Assembly: GCA_015680685.1 (NCBI GenBank)
Contig: MNCI01018185.1
Span: 136,623-200,622 of the forward strand
Length of the DNA: 64,000 nucleotides
From: Gnetum montanum
Taxonomy: Eukaryota; Streptophyta; Gnetopsida; Gnetales; Gnetaceae
Direction: 5' to 3'
Below the pieces are notes generated by a model. That model was given only the letters and a program-made list of their open reading frames with translations. It was not told the origin of the DNA and ran no database searches. Numbering within the stretch: position 1 is the first letter of the stretch; each line of letters opens with the position of its first letter. The position numbers and the translations under genes are program-made. Below, piece by piece: positions 42,465 to 54,446 of the stretch.

Positions 42465-43640
42465 ATGAGAGAATCTTCATCTCAACAAAGAGCTTCTACT
42501 CTTGCTCCTCATCGACCAACTACCTATCATTTCACTTTAAGATAACAACAAGCCTCACAATTTCCAAGTTCTATCCCTAGAAGAACTTGAACTAGAATGG
42601 TAGCCAATCAATGCCTAGCTCCCTTGGAAAGCAATCTCTTTAACTTCACCAACTATCATGATATTTTGAAATTTCTTTAGAGCATAAATTCGTTCTTTGA
42701 TCCTACAACCCCTACTAGTGATGCTCGCCAACATATAAAATGTTATGAAACCTTACTAGGCATCCATAACATTGTCCAAAATGACATAGCATGTAGGGTA
42801 TTTATGACAACTTTTAAGAGCAAAGCCACCCAATGGTTTTTGATGCTCCCAAATGCCTCTATCGACTCATGGCAAGAGTTTTAAAATAAGTTCCTACTTC
42901 CATTTGATAAGTTCATTAGCACTACCATAGCATTAAGCAATTTCACAAGCTTAAGGAAAGTACCTAGGGAAAATGCCCATGACTACAACTTAAGATTACT
43001 GCATCAATTTTCTTATGTGCCAAATGAGATGCATCTACAACTTGATGGTATCCTCAATTTTTACCTATTCATCATTAACCCATACTTTGCCCATGCCATT
43101 AAATATAATCCCAAAATAATAGAAATACAAAGTGTGATGGCTAAAGTCATTGAGTTAGAACAAATTAACCTCATGAATAGCATTCAAGCCTAATTTGGAA
43201 TGATGAATGTTAGTAACCTTATGCAATCCAGTCCTCTATCTTTACCAACTTTCCCAATGACCAATATTATGTTTCAAACTTCTTCCCCTCTTCAACTAAC
43301 TCAACCTTCAAACAATAATTTTCAAAGGTCAGCATCTTCTTCATTTCTACAATCTAATACTAGTTTGAATGATGACCAATTGAAAGCCTTAATCTAATCA
43401 TCATAAACCCAAATAGAATATCTAACCTTGTTGGACCTACAACTCAAACTCAACATCAAATGACCCAACTATTAACTTCACTTCAAAAACTTTCTAATGA
43501 AGTAGTTGAATTAAAGCAAAAAAACAATAAGGTTCCTATACAATCTGAAAATCCAAGTACATCAATCAATGATAATTATTGTCATCTCAATAACACTAGC
43601 CAACATTTTGAGAAAACTTGTTCTTAATTTTTAGCACTAT
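42465..43640 (+). pseudogene. gag: E7 gag
   Basis: The ATG at 42465 begins MRESSSQQRASTLAPHRP. After early stops, the same frame gives a retrotransposon-gag core: ACRVFMTTFKSKATQWF, LPNASIDSWQEF-stop-NKFLLPF and NAHDYNLRLLHQFSYVP. An N/Q/S-rich segment (43200-43397) follows. After a frame change comes a degenerate zinc knuckle CHLNNTSQHFEKTC (about 43580), with N in place of the second C. The gag core places E7 in Ty3/gypsy. Confidence 0.75.
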
Positions 43641-44964
43641 ATGGTGACAATACCCAAAGTCAAAGAAATGGAAAAACCTCAATTATGGCCTTGAACATAC
43701 CTCATGAAATGGAAAATGAAGAAGTTCCCTCATTGGAACAAGTTATGGTAAGTGACCCCAACCCACATAACACTCACTACTATAAACTTAGTGACATTAT
43801 AAACACCACACAACAACAAACTAGGAATCCTTATACTCCTCCAAATAGAAGAGCTCATAGTAAAAATAACACAAGTAATCAAATTGGATCATCACAAGAA
43901 AATGTCCCACAATGTCCAAACTCTCCTTCTATACTTAGAAGAACTTCACCTCAACAAGAAGCCAAAGATGAACATAAGACTTATAATCTAGTTGAGGATT
44001 TTTTAAAAAAAATTAAAGCCAAAATTTCAATGTATGATCTTCTACATTTTAATGAAATGAAAGATGTGATTTAAAAGACAGTTCATACACTAGAACCAAT
44101 AAAGAAAAATCTCCAACAATTGAAAGGAAAGTTCATTTTGTAGAAAGCCCCAACACATTATCAATACAAAATGTAAGCAATTCCATGCCAAAAAAGAAAG
44201 AGCAACTCCCTCTCCTGACAACTTCGATTATTTTAGAAAAGAATGTTCATAATTATTTAATGGATTCTAGAGCAACTGTTAGTGTCATGCCACTTGAGGT
44301 ATGTAAAACATCAAGAGCATAACTGCTACCACAAGCAAGAAATGTGATACAACTTAATAGATCTAATGTACATGTGGTAGGGTCATTAAAGGAAGTAAAA
44401 GTACAACTTAAAAAATACACTACTTTTACATGTTATACAAATATTTTAGTAGTTGATATGTCACCCACTTATGGTGTGCTTTTATCTAGGACTTTTGGAG
44501 CCAGGTTTGGAGGCTTCTTCAGGTCAAATTTCTAAGAATTATTAATTCCTATTAAAGGAAAATCTGAATACATGGTCATACCAAGAGAACCTTTGTATAA
44601 ACAAGTGGTAACAACTTTTGATCAACAAAATCAATCTTTGGAAGATAAAAATACTACTCTTTATATTGGAGTTATTAAATTTGGGCTTGGAAAACATGTT
44701 ATAAATGACCATGAAAGTGAAATTTCAAAAATAAATCCTTTTACTTCTAGTGAATGTAAAGAAATTTATGAAGATGCCTTACCTTATTATCAACATAATG
44801 GAAAAACATGTCTTTTGGGTGACCCATCACCATTAGTGGAGGACAAAAATATGAATGAGATCCTAACCATTAAAACATTAGAAGGTATGCCAAATTTTGA
44901 GGACATATCCATTAAACACATTCCTAGAGAAGAAAATTATGTTCCTAATTTATTAGCTCAAATG
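43641..44964 (+). pseudogene. pol: E7 protease and RNase H end
   Basis: After a linker (open at 43685-44074) comes a retropepsin-like domain. LMDSRATVSVMPLEVCK (about 44258) has DSR where DSG is expected. It continues to VVDMSPTYGVLLSRTFGARF and IPIKGKSEYMVIPREP, the pattern of Tat/Ogre-type elements. An open segment (44572-44964) then ends in IKHIPREENYVPNLLAQM, which looks like the C-terminus of RNase H. The RT that should lie between is absent. Confidence 0.72.
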
Positions 44965-44965
44965 N
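44965..44965. other. Ambiguous base at E7 pol deletion
   Basis: The N falls exactly where RNase H-like sequence gives way to the pol C-terminus. Confidence 0.9.
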
Positions 44966-45109
44966 TCCATTCCAAGTTATAGATGTCATTGGCCTCAATG
45001 TTTACAAAATTGCTGATTTGCAAGGATATAAGTTACATAGAAATTTTAATGCATTTCATCTAAAGCATTTCTACTTAGATGCCCCACGTGGATACCTAGT
45101 AGATCCTTA
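44966..45109 (+). pseudogene. pol: E7 pol C-terminus
   Basis: A short frame reads VYKIADLQGYKLHRNFN and FHLKHFYLDAPRGYLVDP before a stop. This is the type of ending seen after the integrase in Tat/Ogre-like polyproteins ("NG.HLK.FY"). The integrase zinc finger and DDE core are missing upstream. Confidence 0.6.
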
Positions 45110-46444
45110 GTTTTATGCTTTCTTCCCCTTCACCATTCATTTCATTTGTATATAATTTCATTTGCATTTTCTCTTTGCATTTCCATCTATTCTTTCTTAG
45201 CATATTAGTTTTGGTCTGATTTGTGCTTTTCATATGATTTTAGTAATCATTATGGTCTTTTGAGTTACTAGGCATTGGGTCATCATAACACCATTGGAAG
45301 ATAATGCAAGTATAATGCTTATATGATATATCCTATTACTATTATATAAAATCTCCTTTATATGATACCTTTCAATAATGCTATGATTCTTCCTAATCTA
45401 TCTCAAGGTTTTAGTTTTATTAGTTATGTTGGATTATGAAGGATAGGATTTATGCTAACTTATCATGTAATCATCATGATCATGTAAGTGTAGGACATGT
45501 GAAGTTGGAGAATGGTTACCCACAATAACTAGGTGGCCTTGGAAAATGCCTTTTTCCATCTCATAAGCCCTAGCCCTCAAGTGTGATGATCCATGGCTAT
45601 CCTATGAACAATAGGGTGAAGTGTGTTTATCTCCACTTGAGAACCCTTAGCCACCTAGAAGACCTACTATGATGCCATCTAGATTGTAATTAAAAAGCAC
45701 ATACACAAAGGTTGAACTGCACCATGGACAAAGCTCTGAAAAGATCATGTTTTTTGGAAATGTAGCTAATTGGCTAGATTTTTTAGAATACCTACCTTAA
45801 TAATGAAATATACCATGAGTAAAGTTTTCTAAAAAAAAGAGAAAAAAGAAAAATAATGAGTACCATGTTCATTGGTAGTGTAATAAGTTCTTGAGTGTGA
45901 TGGGGTCTAGCAGCAATCCTCATCATAGCCTCCATTCCCCTTTAAAACCTATTTTTCTAAATTCAAAAAAAAATAGAGAGAAAATCAAATAATCCTTTTC
46001 ACCCACTCCCTTTCTAAATGTCAAAAAAAATCCCAAGGGAAAATTTGGAAGTTGTGGCTAGCTATGATTCAAGATAAGCCTATCCTCTTCATTAAATTTG
46101 GCATAAGTCTTGTGCTCAAAGTAGTCCATAGATTTTTACTTTTACCTTATGAGAAGATTGGGAATGAGATCTTATTTATACACTTTAATTATCTGTGTGT
46201 GTGTGTGTGTAGTTAAAGTTATGATTTATATAAAGTATATGTTTTGATCTTGGATAAATAAGACAATGTAGTAAGGGTGGCCCACATTTAGTTCTCTCTT
46301 GATTATATGGTTATTTTAATCATGTTTAGATTAGTGTAGTTTGCTTTCAAATCTTAATTTATCTCTATTTTATTATCTTTTTGATCCTCTATCTTTTTGT
46401 ATGTCCTTTTAAGATTTCTATGGTTTTTTTGCTCCTTANATTAT
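45110..46444 (+). other. E7 3' untranslated region
   Basis: No ORF is supported. It contains A-rich purine tracts at about 45830-45855 and 45965-45985 that could be worn PPTs. A TG microsatellite of about eight units lies at 46194-46210, and there is an N at 46439. The sequence beside the LTR (GCTCCTTANATTAT) is not purine-rich. Confidence 0.45.
46194..46210. repeat. (TG)n microsatellite
   Basis: About eight TG units. Confidence 0.85.
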
Positions 46445-48003
46445 TGGTCTAATCAATAGGAGGCTTCTTGGCCAAGAGAGCTATGAGATTTAAAACCTAT
46501 TCTAGACTTTTGAAAATTCAAATCTCAACTGACTTCATATATAAAATACACATAATCTAGGTAAGTAGAGCATTTCACAGAGGTCAACAAGCTACAAATT
46601 CATAAGCAAACCTTGGTTCTCATAGAGAATGAAACATCCAATCATGAAAGTATCATTAGCAATGGTAGTTTATAGTATTTTAATTTAAGCTACTGGTTGA
46701 AGTCATAGTACTTCATCTACTACAAATATCAATGGCCAAAGGTCTATAGTACTAATGCTGTGAATGTGATCGTCTTGGATGGCAAAAGGCCCTTGCCTCA
46801 CACCAAATGGAAACACTTCCAATCTAAGACAAAGACTGATGGTGGCAGATGTTATGTCAATGTTAACAATTATGTGACCTATGGATGTTACAATGTGGTA
46901 GTAGTGGCAACATGTGGAGGTGGCAAACATGGTGTAGTAATTGGTAGACATGGGCATTCAATGCCACTCAATAGGAGTTGCTATAAAAGAAATGGGAGCA
47001 ATGGTGGAAAGTAGAGGAATCAAAGCATCTTCCTCTCTCCTAGGGTAAGTAGGCAAGGGCAAACCATAAACATCAAGACTGATCTATAGGCAACAAATGG
47101 TGCATGGTGTGATCAATGACAACCAACAGCAAGGGACATCTCTCAGCCTGCCCCTCTTCCATCAGCAGGTGCATCAACAATGACATGGAGAGATTGCATG
47201 CATCTGGTGAGTGGTCAGTGGAAGGGAATAGGTGGTCTCCCTCTCTCTTTTTCTCTTAGCAACTGAGTAGTGCAGCATGAGATGCACATGGAAAACGGGT
47301 GGATCGTGGTTAGTAGCCAACGAACAACAGTATGCAAATGATAGTAGCAAACGATGATGCATATCATAGGTGTAAATAGTGGCAACTATGGGTGACATGT
47401 GGTAGGCATGCATGATAGTGCATGGCATAAACAACAATGACGCATGATGCATGGCAACTCACAGTGTATGGCAACACACAGTGTGAACAATGCATGATGT
47501 AGTAATGGTGGTGGATGGTGAGTGACCTAGCCAATAGTCAAAAATGAGGGGATAGAAGGAAAGAAATCTCTCTCCCTCTCCCTTTTAGTAGTGGTAGTAG
47601 TCAACATAGAGATGATAGCATTGGCAATGACAAGTCGCATTTCCCAATAATTCATTTCTACAATAGTGAGGTTTCCATTCCTATAGCAATGGGGTTTCCT
47701 ATTTGGCAGTAGGCATTAGTAAAAAGCAACAATGATGGAAATGCATTACTAAACAATGGGGGTTTTTTTCTTATTCTTGTGGCAATAGGATTTTCTACCT
47801 AGCAGTGGGTGCCATTGACAGTGAACGATGGCAAATGATAGTCACATGTGACTAAGAGGGGGTACAATCCCCATTTAACTATAATGTCACATAGCCCTCT
47901 CTAGTTTTTAGATTTTCATACCCATACGGGAGGATCCCTAGGTGATAGTCTCCCTAAACAAGTTTTTCTAGGTGTTGATGTGTCCAAAATTTATGCATCA
48001 ACA
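46445..48003 (+). repeat. 3' LTR of E7
   Basis: It starts TGGTCTAATCAATAGG and ends ATTTATGCATCAACA. Shared landmarks with the 5' LTR include TTGGCCAAGAGAGCTATGAG, GCAAAAGGCCCTTGCCTCAC and AGTCTCCCTAAACAAGTTTT. Confidence 0.8.
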
Positions 48004-49054
48004 GAATGTTTACCAAGAGATTTTCCCTTTCAATTCCTTGACATAAATGTTGCTAGTTTTTCTTAGAAAGAAAAAATGTTTCCATATGGTGACTATAATG
48101 CTAGCATTAGTTTTGATCATATTCCTGTTAGTTACTAGAATATTCATGAATTTTTAGAATATGAGAAATGTGAAAAATTGAAATTGGTACTTTAAAGTTA
48201 AAAATGTCAATCCCAAAGGAAAATATTTTTTTGATTTGGAATAAGGACTAGATTTATTGGTTTTAAATAGCATCAATAAATATCCAAAATCAAGTGGATT
48301 TACTTTTGTAGAACTACAAGGTAGCTCTAGTATTGATTTTCTTCTTTCTAGCTTAGAAAATATTAGTAATATCAAATGTCTCAAAGTAGAAGAAGAAACA
48401 ATTAGATTTTATCGCTATCTTTCATATTTCATCTTATTAAAAGATACACAACATATTAAGTATTTCATAAGGGAAAATCTCTTTAAAGTGACTATTAAAA
48501 TAGAGAATTTTCAAAATGAAATTTAGAAGATTTAAATATCAAATGTGAGTCTTACAAAAACTCTAATTATAACTACCCTCAATATTTCTAAATGCCAAAA
48601 CCAACATACTAATAATGAATAATTGTTTGACGAAGAATGTACAATAACTATAATTTTCTTAAATACTTATAAGTCACCATAGATTATTAAGTAATATAAA
48701 AATTTGATTTAGACTAAGAAGAGAAAATTTATTGGACAAAGATAGACTAGTATATTACAAATGATAAAGAAAGATTTCAAATATTTTTGACATTTATCTT
48801 AAAGTGAGATCAAAACAAACTATGTATTCTCTCTCAAAAATATTGAAAATTTTTATTAAGCTTTATTTCATTGCAATGATATAATGGAAGAGTTTCATAA
48901 TAATGATAATACACTAATGATTTTCTTTGATGACACAATGTAGGAGATGAAAATATTAACATTCAAAAAATTTATTGATTTAAATAAGTTACATGAAGAA
49001 ATTCTTAAATAGAAGAATCATTATTATCTAATGCTTAAATTTAGAGAGGGGGTG

Positions 49055-49182
49055 TTGGAATCCTAAAATAATTGTAATATAGGTACACCCTAAGATATAT
49101 AACCCAACATTACCCACCAAAATCAAACTCATAACTTAGACCTTTCAAATCAAGAGTCTTACCACTAAGCTAAGATCTCATT
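49055..49182 (-). repeat. tRNA-derived SINE
   Basis: On the minus strand GATCTTAGCTTAGTGGTAAG contains a perfect A box TAGCTTAGTGG (49172-49162). After 31 bases GAGTTTGATTTTGG resembles a B box (about 49130-49119). Further sequence without tRNA folding follows to about 49055. It interrupts the LINE between its linker and RT. No intact acceptor stem is visible, so it is not a functional tRNA gene. Confidence 0.6.
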
Positions 49183-50734
49183 ATTAGAAAAAGTTAAATT
49201 TAGCTCTCCAAGTGGGGTTAAAAGGATAATTATTCATTAATAAATTAACTATACTCTTTAAAAAAGAAATAGAAAAGATATAAATAAATATAGACTAATA
49301 GTAATTAGTAATATGTTTTTCAATCTTTTAAGCGCTATTCTAAAATCTATGTTTGGAAGATGAACTGAAGAAAATAAAGTACATGTAATTTTCCAAGTAT
49401 GATTTAGGTAACAACATTCTACTACAAACTATCTCATTACTTTAAAATATTGTATTGATAGACAAAAGGTTTATACATAAAATATTTATATGTTTTATAG
49501 GTTTTTCTAAGGCCTATGATTTGGTAATGCAAGAAAAGTTATGGAAGTACTTGAAAAATTTAGGAGTTCTTGCTATATGAATATCCACTATTAAAAAATT
49601 TTATAAAGAGGCATTCATTCAATTTACAAATGGTCAAGAAATAATTTTATTTAATTGTTTTTTTGATGTAAAATAAGGATATCCTTGTTTCCCTACTTTA
49701 TTTGGGCTTTTTATTGATGAACTTGAAGAATGGACATAAAACTAGTAACTTAATTTGCAATTATAGCTAGACGTGATCCATTTAGGCTCTTACTTTATGT
49801 TGAAGATGTTATCCCAATATTGAATTCAATACAACTTTTGTAACAAATGGTTAATACCATTACTAACTTTTTTCAACATTCACGAATACAAGTTTATGTG
49901 TAAAAGACTAAAATTATGATTTTTAACTTATCTAAGAAGACATATAATTTTCCTATAGGAAATGAACATGTTAACATAGCTTCCTCTTATAAATATCTTG
50001 GCCTAGAATTGTCTTGTAATTATAAATGAGATCAATAAATTATTCAAAGAGATGCAAGTAATATGACACCTTAATTGACCTTAAAAACCAAATGTAACTA
50101 GGAATCTACTCTAACTTAGGATATCCAACATAATTATGTCATACCATTATTCAACCCATTATTCTTTATTTGTCTATTATATGAGGTCTAGCAAATCGAT
50201 AGAAGAAACCTAGAAGCCTTTTATGACATCTCATTCTTTATTAATAAATAATTTAGAAAAGAATAAGTGTATTTAGGCCATGCTATGAGGGTATCCTAAA
50301 ATTATCTTCTTTCCATATCTATCTCTTAAACATAATCTAACACTACCACCATGGTTAGACATACTCTCAACCACAATGTATAGCTAAGTTCCTTCCTATC
50401 CCACTTCATCTAGCACCTATTATTCACCTTTATCCACTTCCCAACTCCATGTTGACATGATCTTTAAGTTACTAGTATAAATATTTTATGTTAAACCCCT
50501 CAAAAATTCCTTTAAGATATATACCCATTATTAGAATGTGCCCTTTTATTAAAGGTCTTATTACAATAATTACCTATCATTGTTATGGAATGACACTATT
50601 TAGGAATGGACACATGACAAACTAGCCCTCTTAGCTCTTGTACATTCTCGAATGAGTTTACATTAAGGGTCTTTCTCAATAGTCCAATATTTTGATTTAT
50701 ACTTTTTAAATGGGATTTAAGGTTCTCTTACTTA

Positions 50735-50739
50735 CTCTA
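50735..50739 (+). repeat. Left target duplication of E8
   Basis: CTCTA, identical to 62688-62692. Confidence 0.85.
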
Positions 50740-51667
50740 TGATGAGAGCGGTTACTCTAGCAGTTATTCTAGTTATTAGAGCAATTACTCTAGCGGTTAC
50801 TTTAGTAGTTACCCTAATTATTAGAGTGGTTACTCTAGCAATTTCTTTAGTATTTATTCTAATTATTAGAGTGGTTACTATAATTATTAGAGTAGTTGCT
50901 CCCAAACCTATAAATACAGTGCCCAGGCACACAATTGAAGGAAGTCTTTCAGCAGTCAAGTAGCGAAACTCTTGTAGTCTGTTTGAAAGTTAGAGTATTT
51001 TCCAAGTGCCCATAGCAAGAGGTATAAGTGTGGATGAATTTTTATTCGATCATTGTGTACCTAAGCACACCTTGTATATGGCAATAAAGATGAGCTCTTC
51101 AATTCATCCTTGTAGCACTTAAGATTTGTTTTCTTACGCATTTCTTTTATTTTATTTTCTTATGCATTTATTTTATTTTATGCACTTTACATTTATGTTA
51201 TTAGCATAACAATTCATTTGGATCAATTAAGAAAATCATTAAATTACACAAGCACGACCACTTCGAGCATGCGTGTAATGCTTGGTAACCAAGTAACAAT
51301 TAGCGTTTGGTAATCCCAATAGTGTTGCACTAGTTTAGGATGTGTATGGTAAGTGGGAACGGATGCTAGTGTTAGGATTAGTTAGAACTTAGTTAATGAG
51401 TAGTTAAGTTAAATTAGTCACTTAGTTACCTCTCTCCTTTCCTACTAGCGTAGGATATAAAAACATAAAAGATATAAAAATCATATGCCTCAAGCTTACT
51501 TAACCATACAATTGTGACACACAAGTAAGTTTGGGAAAACAACGATCAATCAACCTGTCCTTATTCCACAAGGGCACATAAGCACTTAGTCCTTGGAATT
51601 CAACTAGATCATGTGCGAAACAATCGTATTCATATTGTTGAGCGTAGAGGTACCTCGCCGCTTATCA
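50740..51667 (+). repeat. 5' LTR of E8
   Basis: It runs from TGATGAGAGCGGTTACTC to CGCTTATCA, 928 bp. U3 consists of tandem units with CTCTAATTATTAGAG-type palindromes up to about 50900. TATAAATA is at 50909-50916. A GGTAAGTGGGAACGG donor-like site is near 51348. Confidence 0.92.
50909..50916 (+). promoter_or_regulatory. TATA box of E8 5' LTR
   Basis: TATAAATA in CCTATAAATACAG after the U3 repeat array. Confidence 0.65.
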
Positions 51668-51687
51668 TTGGCATCATTGCCAAGGAC
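51668..51687 (+). other. Primer binding site of E8
   Basis: TTGGCATCATTGCCAAGGAC follows the LTR. It is a mutated tRNA-Asp complement. Confidence 0.78.
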
Positions 51688-51803
51688 TTAGTTGTTTCTA
51701 TGCTAATTAGAACATAGGAAATCATTCACATTATTGGAATGAACCCTTAGGTTTGATTGAGAAAATAATAAACAAGAATACATTTCACACTAAATAGACA
51801 AGT

Positions 51804-52717
51804 ATGTCTCCTTCTTTGTACGAAAGCGCCTCATTGCCTAGGTCTGAAATAAGAAACAATCGATAGTGTAATACACATGACTTTGATCCGCCAGTCCCTC
51901 AACAATTTTGAGTGGTATATATTCATCCTGATGAGTATATACTAGACTTCACCTTTATCCTCCATCAAAATGAACAACTGCGTTGGCTAGACTTAGAAGA
52001 TAACATAGTGTTACCTCCTGATCGTTTAGTCCCATTTACACTTCTTTGTGCCCTCACATGAATTGGCATTATGCACTTACATGCAGAATACGTTGTGGAA
52101 GACCATGACTCAAGAGAATACCATCCAATAAAGGCACAATGTCAAAGGGATTTGCAACAAGAGAGATATCATAAGTATTTGAAGGGTAAGTGGTCGCAGG
52201 ATGTCCCACATGTCTTAAGTGAAAATGAGGGTGGTTAACTTGTCTCCCACATAACGATGTTCCTCCCCTTGACATTAGCCAATGGGTTATGTATGAAAAC
52301 CTTCATTCCACTATTCATAACCAAGGTTTTGATACCCACAAGCATAAAGGATCCAAAAAAGAAACACGGACACACAATAAAGATGGGCACTCTGATCACT
52401 ATTGCAATCAAGGCCAAGACCGCCGAAGAGAAGGTGGTAGACATTTTCATGATGACGGTTCTCCTTCTTCTTCACCTTCATCATCTCCTTCACCCTCTCC
52501 TTTAGTATCTAGATGCATTCATAAAGAAAAATACCATGGGAATAAAGGTAGGAAAATTGGAAGTCATAGATGAAATAGCTAGGAAAGGGGACGATGGCAC
52601 TCTAGAGAATCACAACATAGAAGAAGGGAGAGTGGGGAACAACGTAGGTATCATAGATGCCATGGACAAGACAATCACAATGAACCCTACTCACTAGTCG
52701 AAGTATGTTAGACATAA
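51804..52717 (+). pseudogene. gag: E8 gag, N-terminal module
   Basis: The ATG at 51804 aligns with E2 and E3. HPDEYILDFTFILHQNEQ and SREYHPIKAQCQRDL mark the conserved module. A frame change near 52200-52289 precedes the S/H-rich stretch (GSPSSSPSSSPSPSPLVSR, frame 52289-52573). The module is cut off from the gag core by an insert starting near 52718. Confidence 0.72.
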
Positions 52718-54440
52718 CTATGCTGACCGAAATCATCGGCATGAGGCTAAAAAGAAAAAACACACACCGAAAGATTGCTGAAGAAACACAGCTAACCCTA
52801 CCTTTGTGCAAGGACAAGTTGGAAAAGAAAATAAAGGTAGAGTGCCTTGGATGGTCTGCACGCAAATCAACCAAGGACTTCCCCGAGCGTAAGCTATGGC
52901 TTGCACTGGGGTTATTTTAACGAGTAACGTACAAAATGTAAACAAAGTATAACTACGACAGCGTATACCGAAGCGTAAAATAGATAAAAATAGAGCAAAC
53001 AATGTAATGGAAGGTAATAATGAACTGTGTTATATTACTTAATACGAATGTGCACCAGTCAAAGTGTAATTGCATGTGTGGATGGCAAGTCAAGCACTAA
53101 GCCCCAGAGTGATGTCTTTATAGGTGCTTGGATGCTAGGAGTCCCGTGCGCCTGAGCATTCAAAGTTGCTAGTTGATGTTCCCAAACCGTCAACCTTCAA
53201 AATTGCCAACCCCATTTATGTGAATGGATGGGATATTTATAAGGTTTGGCTAGGCTCGAGTGCAAAATTCATGAATGGAATCAATGGCTAAGAAATGAGA
53301 GAAAAATGGAACATGTGACAGGTGTTTGATGAATAGCTGTGTGTGAATTGGACACGCATAGGCAAGCTACGTTTTTGATCAGATGCACTGTATCTTACAG
53401 TGTGTGTTGGCTTACATAAGCTAGCTTACACCCATAGAAGCATATACAATTTGGAGCATAAGAGCTTGACAAGCTCACAAATGGTAAAAATTTATAATAA
53501 AAATAATAGTGTACAATAAGAGAAATTGACTCCAGCTCGCTTGGAACTTCTTGATCCATGAATTGACTACTGCAAGGTGTTGATGTGAGTGGTTTTATGG
53601 TTGTTTGAGGCATTTCTATTTCAAAAAAGCTTCCAGCGTGAGTTTATTTTGTCCTGGCATGTCCTTAGTGTGTTTTTGGCATGCTTTTTATTGGACATGA
53701 TCAGTACTCATGTTGTACTCATGTTACCAGCATGACCTTAGTGTGACCTGATGAAAATGACACATTTCACACTAATTTTTAATCTTTGAAGCCTGTTCTT
53801 TGAGTGCAACAATTGCCTAGCTATGATTAACCCTGAGAGTGAACTGCATGTTGAAAACTAAGCTTGAGTGTATCTTGATTTGAGCCACTTTTGGTAACTC
53901 ATGCTGTCAGCGTGACCTCAACGTGAGTGATAAAATCTTTGTGATTTTGGACATGAAGTCTAGAATTATGGAGGCTGGGACTTGAAGTAGTCACCAATGA
54001 ACCTTGAGGATGACTTGTATCTTCAAAGTCATACCATTTTGACTTGGTTTTAAGACTCTTGAAGTTTCTCACATTGTACTCACGCTGCTAGCGTGGCCAT
54101 AGCATGACCTAGGAAAATTTGTGCAATCTAGCCCAAAATCTGAACTCCTAAATGCTAAAACTTGAAGTGGACAATAGTCACCCTTGAGGATGACTTGCAT
54201 CCTTAGATTGAACCATCTTTGACTTGATCTTAAAGTCATTGAAGTTGCTCACACTGAGGGCAAGCCTAGCTTAACAAGCTGATCATAAGTTAGTTTGACA
54301 AGCCGAGTGTGAGTAAGCTAGCTTGACAAGCCAAGCATGAGTTCCATGCCTTAGTCAAATTTTTACCTCCCAAAAGCTAAAAAGGCTCTAGGGTATTATC
54401 ATTTCATAGTGTTAGGCCAAAATAAGTGGTGTTTCAATAA
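52718..54440. mobile_element. Unidentified 1.7-kb insert in E8 gag
   Basis: E2 and E3 lack this sequence, and gag homology resumes at about 54447. It is less AT-rich than the element. Candidate target duplications are CATAA (52713-52717) and AATAA (about 54435-54439), four of five bases alike. The ends show neither TG...CA nor inverted repeats. The right half is a ~180-bp degenerate repeat. It could be a non-autonomous DNA transposon, a satellite-derived piece or a worn solo LTR. Confidence 0.55.
53700..54365. repeat. ~180-bp satellite-like tandem repeat
   Basis: Cores with CTCATGTTACCAGCATGACC, CTCATGCTGTCAGCGTGACC and CTCACGCTGCTAGCGTGGCC start at about 53718, 53898 and 54080; a decayed fourth is near 54248. 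Spacings are about 180, 182 and 168. Between them CCTTGAGGATGACTTG recurs. The best core has the inverted repeat CACGCT-GCT-AGCGTG. Confidence 0.7.
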
Positions 54441-54446
54441 TTGAGG

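Larger units (their letters stand above)
40251..48003 (+). mobile_element. E7: Tat/Ogre-like Ty3-gypsy element, RT deleted
   Basis: Two long direct repeats (40251-41915 and 46445-48003) flank gag, a protease domain and the last residues of pol. The protease type differs from the Athila-like copies. No PBS or good PPT is recognisable and the flanks (TTATT, GAATG) do not match, so it is old. RT, most of RNase H and the integrase core are gone. Confidence 0.75.
48004..50739 (+). pseudogene. LINE remnant: endonuclease end and reverse transcriptase
   Basis: An endonuclease C-terminus-like stretch, GFTFVELQGSSSIDFLLSS, lies in the open frame 48257-48526. A WFDEEC-like piece (LFDEECTITI) and a linker follow. 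RT shows FSKAYDLVMQEKLWKYLKNL (about 49505), GYPCFPTLFGLFIDELEEW (about 49675) and a decayed LLYADD region. These are features of non-LTR retrotransposons; the IDELEEW form is a recognisable LINE RT variant. Stops are frequent. E7 lies directly 5' and E8 directly 3', so both may have inserted into this LINE. Confidence 0.65.

Noticed and set aside
49119-49180. A functional tRNA gene
   Set aside because: The A box is good but the B box is degenerate and no acceptor stem or anticodon arm can be formed. A SINE fits better.
50732-50963. Open frames of 74-75 codons on both strands (valine/threonine/leucine/isoleucine-rich), also at 61682-61973
   Set aside because: They are produced by the U3 tandem repeat, whose 45-bp period is a multiple of three. 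There is no conserved start or domain.
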